64,000 bases of DNA, taken from Streptomyces sp. CB01373 (GTDB lineage: Bacteria > Actinomycetota > Actinomycetes > Streptomycetales > Streptomycetaceae). The position numbers were made by a program, and so were the translations under genes. The stretch covers positions 544,469-608,468 of the forward strand of contig NZ_NNBK01000001.1 in the NCBI RefSeq assembly GCF_002803075.1, read 5' to 3'. The notes under the pieces are model-generated. The model saw nothing but the letters and a program-made list of their open reading frames with translations, was not told the DNA's origin and ran no database searches. This document shows, one piece after another, positions 43,186 to 49,497 of this stretch (positions are counted from its first letter, which is position 1; every line of letters begins with the position of its first letter).

Positions 43186-44361
43186 TCAGGTGGTGCGGCA
43201 CAGGGCGTGGTCGATGAGGTCGCGCAGTGCGTCTTCCTGACGGGCGGCGGTCCGCGGGTCCGCGGAGCGGCTGTGCGCGGAGACGGTGACAGTGCGTCGA
43301 CCGTCCACGGTTGTCGCTGCTCGGATGACATATCCGAAGCCGCTCCCTCCGTGCCCGAGGTAGCCGCCGCCGCAGGACAGAGGTGTGGAGAACAGGCCCA
43401 GGCCGTCCCGGGTGCCTTCCGGGTGGTCGCTGTCCTGCGGCACCGGCACGGTGTTCCGCATGGCAGCGAGTTCGGCGGGCTTCAGCAGCTGTCCACTTGC
43501 CAGGGCAATGAAGAAGTGGTTGAGGTCGCGGGCCGTTCCGGTCATCGAGCCGTCGGCCCCGCTGTCGAAGGGACGGTAGGGGATCGTGGTGTCGACCATC
43601 GGGCCGTCCACGGTGAACTGCTGATAGTCGGCCGTGTGCGGATACGGAAGGAAGGGCCGGGTGCCGGGGGTGTCGGTCTGCCGCAGGCCGAGCGGACGCA
43701 GGATGCGGTCGTGGACCTGCTGTTCCCAGGTGCGGCCCGTGATCTTCTTGATGATCATTCCGGCGAGCACGTAGTTCGTGTTGGAGTACGCCCAGCGGGT
43801 GCCTGCCGGGAAGGCGGGTTCATGGCGCATCGCCAGGTCCACCAGCTCTTCGGGCGTGTAGGCACGCCACCGGTTGGCGAAGTAGGTCCGGGTACTGGGG
43901 TCCGGGAAGACGTCGTAGATGTAGTCGGACAGGCCACTGGTGTGCCGCAGTAGGTCACGGACGGTGATGGTCCGGCCGTCGTTGCCGGCACCGGACACGA
44001 CCCCGGGCAGCACCTGTTCCACTGTCTGGTCGAGGGAGATCCGCTTTTCGCCCACCAGTTGCATCATGACGGTGGCGACGAACGTCTTGGTGATACTGCC
44101 CAGACGCAGGTAGCCGTCTTTCGGAACCGGGCGGCGAGTGACCAGGTCCCCCACTCCGGAGCGGGCCGTGACCGTCCCGCGCGGGGTTTCCAGGCGGACC
44201 GCCACCCCGGTGACCCCGGTGTCCCGCAGCGCGTCGGCGTCACGCTGCACAGACCAAGCGGTGCCGGACGAGCCCGGCGTGGCCGAAGCCGCGACGGACG
44301 GCAGGGATGACACAGCCAGTGCCAGCACCACAGCTGATAACCACGAACGACGAAGGATCAT
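43186..44361 (-). CDS. Secreted serine hydrolase, class C beta-lactamase/DD-carboxypeptidase family
   Basis: A 391-residue exported enzyme of the penicillin-binding-protein-like superfamily. A signal peptide (~residues 1-28) is followed by the active-site SxxK (S89-I-T-K92), the YSN motif (Y192-S193-N194) and an HGG motif near residue 335 (LGHGGSGFG) in place of KTG. These features fit the D-alanyl-D-alanine carboxypeptidase/esterase branch rather than a true beta-lactamase. No good Shine-Dalgarno sequence precedes the ATG, and TAGCCT 6 bases upstream might be a -10 box of a leaderless message. A perfect palindrome lies ~50 bases upstream. Confidence 0.9.
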   Translation of the reverse strand: MILRRSWLSAVVLALAVSSLPSVAASATPGSSGTAWSVQRDADALRDTGVTGVAVRLETPRGTVTARSGVGDLVTRRPVPKDGYLRLGSITKTFVATVMMQLVGEKRISLDQTVEQVLPGVVSGAGNDGRTITVRDLLRHTSGLSDYIYDVFPDPSTRTYFANRWRAYTPEELVDLAMRHEPAFPAGTRWAYSNTNYVLAGMIIKKITGRTWEQQVHDRILRPLGLRQTDTPGTRPFLPYPHTADYQQFTVDGPMVDTTIPYRPFDSGADGSMTGTARDLNHFFIALASGQLLKPAELAAMRNTVPVPQDSDHPEGTRDGLGLFSTPLSCGGGYLGHGGSGFGYVIRAATTVDGRRTVTVSAHSRSADPRTAARQEDALRDLIDHALCRTT

Positions 44362-44408
44362 GACCCGAGGCTAGGAACAGCAAGGGTCATCAGCCATCCG
44401 GCATACGC

Positions 44409-44423
44409 CCCGTTCCGAACGGG
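44409..44423 (-). promoter_or_regulatory. Palindrome upstream of the serine hydrolase
   Basis: CCCGTTC-C-GAACGGG is a perfect 7+1+7 palindrome about 48 bases before the start codon, so it is a possible operator. No regulator gene is adjacent. Confidence 0.35.
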
Positions 44424-44529
44424 TGCCGGTCGGATGGACATCACGCCGGGCACCCAGCACAACCACTGGCCTTCCTGTCTGTTTCCCGCACCGTCGCGTG
44501 ACTCGCGTACGCGCGCTTTGATACGCCAA

Positions 44530-44562
44530 CGAGGGCCCCAACCGCAGTGGTTGGGACCCTCG
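44530..44562 (-). terminator. Terminator after the S15 peptidase gene
   Basis: CGAGGGCCCCAACC (44530-44543) and GGTTGGGACCCTCG (44549-44562) pair over 14 positions with one mismatch and a 5-base loop, 19 bases beyond the stop. Confidence 0.85.
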
Positions 44563-44581
44563 TCAGGTGTCGCGGCTCGGC

Positions 44582-46477
44582 TCAGAGGTGGTTGCCGGGG
44601 GTCACCGTGAACGACGCGGGACCGGCGGGCAGGTTCACCGTGTACTGGCGCAGGTAGGTGTCCAGGAACGGCGAACGGGCACCGGCGGTGGCGGTGTCAC
44701 GGGCCGGGTCGTCCAGGGCCAGCCTGAGCTGCGCGCCCTTGACGTCGATCGTCTGGCCGGACGGCGTGGCACGCCACGAGCCGGTCTGGATGGAGCCGAT
44801 CTCCACGGCCAGGACGTGATCCGCGGCCAGGGTCCAGTCGGTCGCCTTCAGATCGACGCTCATGCGGCCCGAACGCAGCACGGAGACCTGCTCGTCGAAC
44901 ATGACGGCCTTGCCGTTCGGGGCGACGTCGTACAGCTTGAGCATGACGTTGCCCTCACCCTTGGCGGTCAGGGAGAGCTGCGGAGTGCCGGTGAGGCGCA
45001 CCGACTGTCCGACCGGCTGCGACCACACGAAGAAGCTCGAGGTGACCTTGCCGTCCTTCTGCTGCTTCGCAAGACCACGGGCGAGACCCTGGGGAGCGGC
45101 CTGCTCGGTCGCGGGCGCGTTCTCCATGTCCCACTTGCCGTCGGACGGCTTGCCGAGCGTCTGCGGCGTCGTCTCGCCGGACGCGGCCAGGGCCGCGCGG
45201 CCGGAGGCGCCGCCGTCGTCCAGGTACGAGCCGTTGCCGAGCGGGAGCGTGACGGACCGCTTCACGACCGGCCAGGTGTCCTGGGCCCGCCAGGCGCCGG
45301 TGGAGTCCTCCACGGAGTAGGCCGGGTACTTGACCTTCGGCTTGATGTCCTTGAGGTACTCGTCGTAGTAGGAGAGGGTCTCGTCGTACCAGCCCTCGCG
45401 GCCCATGGAGAGGCGCCCGTTACTGGTGCGGTCGCCGCCGCGCACGTGCTCCCACTGGCCGAGCCAACCGCGCTCGGGGCCCACGTGGTTGTCGAGGTAC
45501 TCCTGCATCTCCTCGGGCTTGGTGTTGTTCTCGATGAAGCCCTGGGTGACGAACAGCGGGGTCTTGGTGCCCTTGGCCATCTTCGCCAGGTCACGGTCGG
45601 TCCAGTGCTTGTCCCACTGGTCCGCGATCTTGTACCCGGCCGAGTTCTGGGTGAGGCACTCCGGGTGGGTCTTCTCCCACTGGGCGTTGGCCAGGTAGTG
45701 CGGGTCGTCGTCCGCCATCTGGGCGAGCGTGGCGATGGAGTTGTAGGCGTTGGCGGTGCCGGTGACGTTCGGGCGGGGCACTCCGTTGGAGTAGATGTAC
45801 TGGTACATGTCCCACACCGGCTCCTGGGCGACGACGGCCTTGAGGGCCTTCTGGCTCAGGTTGTTGCCGATCAGGCCCGTGACGGCGTCGTACGACTTCC
45901 CGTACATGCCGACCGCGCCCGTGCTCCACGGCTGCTTCGCCGCCCAGTCGATCGCCGCCTTGACGTCGGCCTGCTCGCCGGGGCCGCCCCAGTCCAGGCA
46001 GCCGGTGGAGCCGCCGAAGCCGCGCAGGTCCACCATGACGAAGGCGTAACCCTGGGCGAACAGGTCGGTGCCCTCTATGAAGTCCTGGAAGCGGGACGAA
46101 GGGCCGGTGTGCTTCCAGCCCTCGGGATCGGTCTGTCCGGAGTGCCCGAAGTAGGGGCCGACCGACAGGATGACGGGCACCTTCGCGCCCGGGGCCAGGC
46201 CCTCGGGCAGCAGGACGTCGGCGTGCAGTTCGGTCTCCGAGCCGTCCGAGGACGGGAAGTAGTGCTGCGTCCAGAGCGAGCCCTTCGGGACTCGGTCGTT
46301 CTCCTCGTGGGTGACCGCGTCGGTCGCGGTGGCGACCGACGCCGTCCGGCTCTGCTCCGCGGCGGGCTGGTCCGCGGCGCCGGGCGCCGCGGTGGCGGGG
46401 CCTGCGAGCGTGGCGGTCAACGCGAAGGTGGTGACGAGGGCCGAGGCGGTCGCGACGGCCGTACGACGTCTGTTCAC
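44582..46477 (-). CDS. Secreted S15/CocE-family peptidase (X-Pro dipeptidyl-peptidase type)
   Basis: A 631-residue exported alpha/beta hydrolase. A signal peptide (ATASALVTTFALTATLAGPATAAPG) is followed by the catalytic domain with nucleophile motif GKSYD (Ser195), preceded by GYAFVMVDLRGFGGSTG. A C-terminal jelly-roll domain (~residues 430-630) of the X-Pro/CocE type follows. Streptomyces proteins of this type release Xaa-Pro dipeptides or, in relatives, Ser-Pro-Gly-Pro tripeptides from protein ends; the exact specificity is not visible. The start is the GTG at 46477, chosen from GGGAG 6-7 bases upstream and the signal peptide. A consensus promoter with an overlapping inverted repeat lies ~145 bases upstream. 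Confidence 0.9.
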   Translation of the reverse strand: MNRRRTAVATASALVTTFALTATLAGPATAAPGAADQPAAEQSRTASVATATDAVTHEENDRVPKGSLWTQHYFPSSDGSETELHADVLLPEGLAPGAKVPVILSVGPYFGHSGQTDPEGWKHTGPSSRFQDFIEGTDLFAQGYAFVMVDLRGFGGSTGCLDWGGPGEQADVKAAIDWAAKQPWSTGAVGMYGKSYDAVTGLIGNNLSQKALKAVVAQEPVWDMYQYIYSNGVPRPNVTGTANAYNSIATLAQMADDDPHYLANAQWEKTHPECLTQNSAGYKIADQWDKHWTDRDLAKMAKGTKTPLFVTQGFIENNTKPEEMQEYLDNHVGPERGWLGQWEHVRGGDRTSNGRLSMGREGWYDETLSYYDEYLKDIKPKVKYPAYSVEDSTGAWRAQDTWPVVKRSVTLPLGNGSYLDDGGASGRAALAASGETTPQTLGKPSDGKWDMENAPATEQAAPQGLARGLAKQQKDGKVTSSFFVWSQPVGQSVRLTGTPQLSLTAKGEGNVMLKLYDVAPNGKAVMFDEQVSVLRSGRMSVDLKATDWTLAADHVLAVEIGSIQTGSWRATPSGQTIDVKGAQLRLALDDPARDTATAGARSPFLDTYLRQYTVNLPAGPASFTVTPGNHL

Positions 46478-46621
46478 TTGCTGCTCCCGGAGTGTCTGGT
46501 ACGGGGCGGTGCAGGTGGTGCGGTGGAGCACGGCCTCTGACCCACCGTCAGAGCGGCGAAGAGCGGACGCATCCATACGGAAAACCGGATCGCTGGAGCG
46601 GGCCGAGGCCGTCGGCGTCGG

Positions 46622-46650
46622 ACTCTATGATCACCGTTGAAACGAGTCAA
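46622..46650 (-). promoter_or_regulatory. Consensus-like promoter of the S15 peptidase with overlapping operator
   Basis: Read on the minus strand: TTGACT (46645-46650), a 17-base spacer and TAGAGT (46622-46627), the best sigma-70-type match found in the window. An inverted repeat CCGTTGA (46634-46640) / TCAACGG (46647-46653) covers the -35 box and spacer. A bound regulator would block RNA polymerase. Confidence 0.65.
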
Positions 46651-46865
46651 CGGGTCTGCGCGTTCTGCGTGTTTCGGATGTGGCACGGACCGGTCCGGCG
46701 GCCCGTGGGCACGTGTACGTGTCGCAGTGCGGCACGGTGTTCCCGTGCTCCCGCCGATTCCCCGCGCGAGTTCGCGGGGCTCGCTTCCTCTTCGTCGCCG
46801 CGGTCATCCCGTTGCTGCGCCCGGTCGGGAACGCCGCCCGGCGGGTGGCCGGCAGCACGCGAGAA

Positions 46866-46890
46866 GGCCGCCCCGCTCGGCGGGGCGGCC
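46866..46890. terminator. Strong hairpin between two divergent promoters
   Basis: A perfect 11-bp stem GGCCGCCCCGC / GCGGGGCGGCC with a 3-base loop. Both flanking genes are transcribed away from it, so no annotated transcript should end here. Confidence 0.55.
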
Positions 46891-47017
46891 CGGCGGCGGA
46901 TCGGGGGCATGACCGTCCGGCAGGGCGTGGCCTTCTTCCTGTGCCGCCCCCGGCTGATCGCGCCCGCCGGCGTGACCTGATCGTCGCCGGGTTTTCGCGC
47001 CGCGGCCGGATCGATCC

Positions 47018-47040
47018 CTTGTATCCAAGCTTGTATCTAT
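47018..47040 (+). promoter_or_regulatory. Candidate GntR operator
   Basis: Direct repeats CTTGTATC at 47018-47025 and 47030-47037 (period 12) also make a near-palindrome ATCCAAG-CTTGTAT centred on the AAGCTT at 47027-47032. It lies 19-41 bases before the GntR ATG. AT-rich TTGTAT elements are typical of FadR/GntR operators and stand out in this GC-rich DNA. Confidence 0.5.
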
Positions 47041-47058
47041 GTTTGCTACGGTTGAGAT

Positions 47059-47724
47059 ATGCCCACCGCCCCAGCCGCCTCCGCCGCCGCCCGTGTACCG
47101 GCCGCGGAGCGTGCGTACGACCTGACCAAAGAGCTCATCATCGGCGGGCGGCTCCCCGGCGGGAGCCTCATCAGCGAGGGTGAGATCGCCGAACGCACCT
47201 CACTCAGCAGGACCCCCGTCCGCGAGGCGTTCCTCCGCCTCCAGGCCGAGGGGCTGCTGCAGCTCTTCCCCAAGCGCGGAGCCGTGGTGGTACCGGTCGG
47301 GCCGGGCGAGGCCGAGGACGTTCTGGAACTGCGCGAGGCGCTGGAAAGCAGCGCCGTGCGCCGCATCGCCCGCCGCGCCGGACCGCTCACCGACCTTGTG
47401 AACCGGCTGTCCGGCCTGATCGACGTCCAGCGGGAGCACGCCGGCCGGGCCGACGTCGCGGGCTTCGCGGAGGCGGACGAGGCGTTCCACCACGCCATCG
47501 TGGCGGCCTCCGGCAACGATCTCGCCGAGCGTTTCTACGGGACGTTGCGCGACCGCCAGCGGCGCATGGCCGTGCAGCTCCTCCAGCCGCAGCCGGGCCG
47601 CCTGGCTCCGCTGATCGGCGAGCACACCCTGCTCGTGGAGCGGATCGCCGACCGTGACGACGCGGGGTTCGCCGGCGCCCTGCGGGCCCATCTGGACGCC
47701 CACCGCGGCGCGACCGGCCTCTGA
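47059..47724 (+). CDS. GntR-family transcriptional regulator (FadR/FCD subfamily)
   Basis: A 221-residue regulator. A winged helix-turn-helix (~residues 15-80, LTKELIIGGRLPGGSLISEGEIAERTSLSRTPVREAFLRL) is followed by an all-helical FCD effector domain (LELREALESSAVRR, DEAFHHAIVAASGN, LLVERIADRDDAGFAGALRAHL) with the His and acidic residues used for metal or carboxylate binding. No strong ribosome binding site is present, and TACGGT 6 bases before the ATG may be the -10 box of a leaderless message. It probably represses itself and the MFS gene 127 bases downstream through the TTGTAT repeats. The effector is likely a small organic acid, which is inference from the subfamily. Confidence 0.93.
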   Translation: MPTAPAASAAARVPAAERAYDLTKELIIGGRLPGGSLISEGEIAERTSLSRTPVREAFLRLQAEGLLQLFPKRGAVVVPVGPGEAEDVLELREALESSAVRRIARRAGPLTDLVNRLSGLIDVQREHAGRADVAGFAEADEAFHHAIVAASGNDLAERFYGTLRDRQRRMAVQLLQPQPGRLAPLIGEHTLLVERIADRDDAGFAGALRAHLDAHRGATGL

Positions 47725-47851
47725 CCCCGCCCGGGGCCGGCCTCGGGAACAGAGACCAGCGAAATCCGGGACGAGTCGCCCGAAGGCACCCCGGCAGTAC
47801 CCCCTGGATCTCCGGGGGACAGCACGTGAGCAAGCAAGGAGCAGCACCGCC

Positions 47852-49144
47852 ATGAGCACCACCCGGTGGCCGACCGGCCGTCCCGCCGTACCGTCCGGCA
47901 GGGGCAGGCCGTGGCTGCCGGCGGCGGCTGCCATGTTCTGCTCCGGGTGGGGCGGCAACCAGTTCACCCCGCTGCTGCTGATGTACCGCCGCCTCGGCGG
48001 CTACTCCGCGGTCACGGTCGACGCCTTTCTCGCCGCCTACGTCCTCGGACTCGTGCCCGGACTGCTGGTGGGCGGGGCCGCCTCGGACCGCCACGGACGC
48101 CGTCCGCTGATGACCGCCGCGACCGCGGCGTCGCTCGCGGCCAGCGCCGTCCTGTGCGGGGGAGTGGCCGGACAGATCCCCGTCTACGTCGGCCGCTTCC
48201 TCAGCGGCCTGGCCGTCGGCATCGCGATGGCGGTCGGCACCAGCTGGGTCAAGGAGCTCTCCCAGACACCGCACGACCCGGCGGCCGACGCCGGCGCGGG
48301 GGCGCGGCGCGCCTCCCTCTCGCTGACCCTCGGCTTCGGCCTCGGCGCCGGGGTGGCCGGCGCGCTGGCCCAGTGGGGCCCCTGGCCGATGATCACGCCG
48401 TACCTGGTGCACGTCCTGGTCACCGTGCCCACGCTGTTCCTGCTGGCGCGCGCCGTGGAGACCCGTACCCGGCCGACCGTCGTCCGCAGTCTGTGGGCCG
48501 ACCTCAAGGTCCCCGCCGCCGGACACCGCCGCTTCCTGCGCGTGGTGCTTCCGATGGCGCCGTGGGTCTTCGGCTCGGCCGCCGTCGCCTACGCGGTCAC
48601 CCCCCAGCTGGTCGGCGACCGGATCGGGAACTGGGCCCTGGCCTACGCCACCCTGCTGACCGTCTGCACCCTCGGCACCGGGGCGCTGGTCCAGCCCTTC
48701 GCCAAGCGCCTGGACTCGCTCGACTCGGCACGCGGCATCATCGTCTCGATGATCCTCATGGCCTGCGGCATGGCCGTCTGCGCGGGGGACGCGGCCGTCC
48801 GCTCGCCCTGGCTCGGCCTCGGCGGAGCCGTCCTGCTGGGGGCCGCCTACGGCATCGGGGTCGTCTCGGGCCTGCTGGAGATCCAGCGGATCGTCACCCC
48901 GGACGACACGGCCGGCATCACCGGCGTCTACTACGCCCTGTGCTACTCGGGCTTCCTGCTGCCCGCCGTCCTGGCGGCCCTGTCCGCGCTGGCGTCGTAC
49001 ACCGTGATGCTCGCCGTCCTCACCCTCCTCGCCCTGACCAGCCTCGCGGTGATCACCACCTCCTCCCGGCGGACCACCCCCGCCCTCGCCCCGGCCGGGA
49101 CCGGCCCCACCGAGCCCTGCCCGGCCGAGGCTGCGGCCCGCTGA
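47852..49144 (+). CDS. MFS transporter
   Basis: A 430-residue, 12-helix major facilitator. GGAASDRHGRRPLM is the loop 2-3 signature (G-x-x-x-D-R-x-G-R-R), and YVGRFLSGLAVGIAMAVGTSWVKEL forms helix 4. The cytoplasmic middle loop is short. The C-terminus is a Pro/Ala-rich tail. AAGGAG 9 bases before the ATG sets the start. It follows the GntR gene on the same strand, so the regulator probably controls it. The substrate cannot be told; the N-terminal half resembles drug and metabolite exporters. Confidence 0.9.
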   Translation: MSTTRWPTGRPAVPSGRGRPWLPAAAAMFCSGWGGNQFTPLLLMYRRLGGYSAVTVDAFLAAYVLGLVPGLLVGGAASDRHGRRPLMTAATAASLAASAVLCGGVAGQIPVYVGRFLSGLAVGIAMAVGTSWVKELSQTPHDPAADAGAGARRASLSLTLGFGLGAGVAGALAQWGPWPMITPYLVHVLVTVPTLFLLARAVETRTRPTVVRSLWADLKVPAAGHRRFLRVVLPMAPWVFGSAAVAYAVTPQLVGDRIGNWALAYATLLTVCTLGTGALVQPFAKRLDSLDSARGIIVSMILMACGMAVCAGDAAVRSPWLGLGGAVLLGAAYGIGVVSGLLEIQRIVTPDDTAGITGVYYALCYSGFLLPAVLAALSALASYTVMLAVLTLLALTSLAVITTSSRRTTPALAPAGTGPTEPCPAEAAAR

Positions 49145-49497
49145 GCCGGGCGTTCCCGCTGAGTCCTGGCCGGCCGAGGTTCCGGTCCGTTGAGTCGAGC
49201 CCCCGGCCAGCCGGTACGGGCGGCTGCGTTCCCGCTCGACCCCCAGCACTTTCGGACACCGGCAGATCCTCACTCCACCGCCAGGACCTCGGCCGACAAG
49301 GCACCCGCGGCCTCGGCCGGCGACGTGGCGGCCCCCGCGGACGCGCTGTTTCCGAACGCCCGGACACATGACGGAGCGTCAGCTCCGGGCGTGAGTACCC
49401 TTTCGCCGCCGCCCGCAACCAATTCGCACGCAACTGTGCAGTCTGCGTGTGCGTTTCGCTAGGCTTCCCGGCATACCGGCAGATCAGGGGTAACGGA
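49145..49497. other. Intergenic region upstream of the LAL-like ATPase
   Basis: A 353-base gap without a gene. The only structure seen is the imperfect palindrome at 49425-49453 and a possible -10 box TAGGCT at 49460-49465 without a good -35. Confidence 0.5.
49425..49453 (+). promoter_or_regulatory. 29-base imperfect palindrome upstream of the LAL-like gene
   Basis: Outer arms CGCACGCA and TGCGTGTGCG flank an inner ACTG-TG-CAGT palindrome, with one bulged C and one extra T. It ends 44 bases before the start codon and could bind a dimeric regulator. Confidence 0.4.

Larger units (their letters stand above)
46478..47058. other. Divergent intergenic region between S15 peptidase and GntR genes
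   Basis: A 581-base gap. It contains the S15 promoter (46622-46650), an unexplained strong hairpin (46866-46890) and the GntR operator candidate (47018-47040). Open frames inside it have Arg/Ser/Cys-rich translations and no family likeness, so none is called a gene. Confidence 0.6.

Noticed and set aside
44567..46540. 657-codon plus-strand frame over the S15 peptidase
   Set aside because: Antisense shadow, Val/Gly/Arg-rich and lacking family features, while the S15 frame has its nucleophile motif, promoter and terminator.
46492..46980. 162-codon plus-strand frame between the S15 and GntR genes
   Set aside because: Low-complexity Ser/Arg/Cys-rich translation that runs through the S15 promoter and a terminator-like hairpin; no ribosome binding site.
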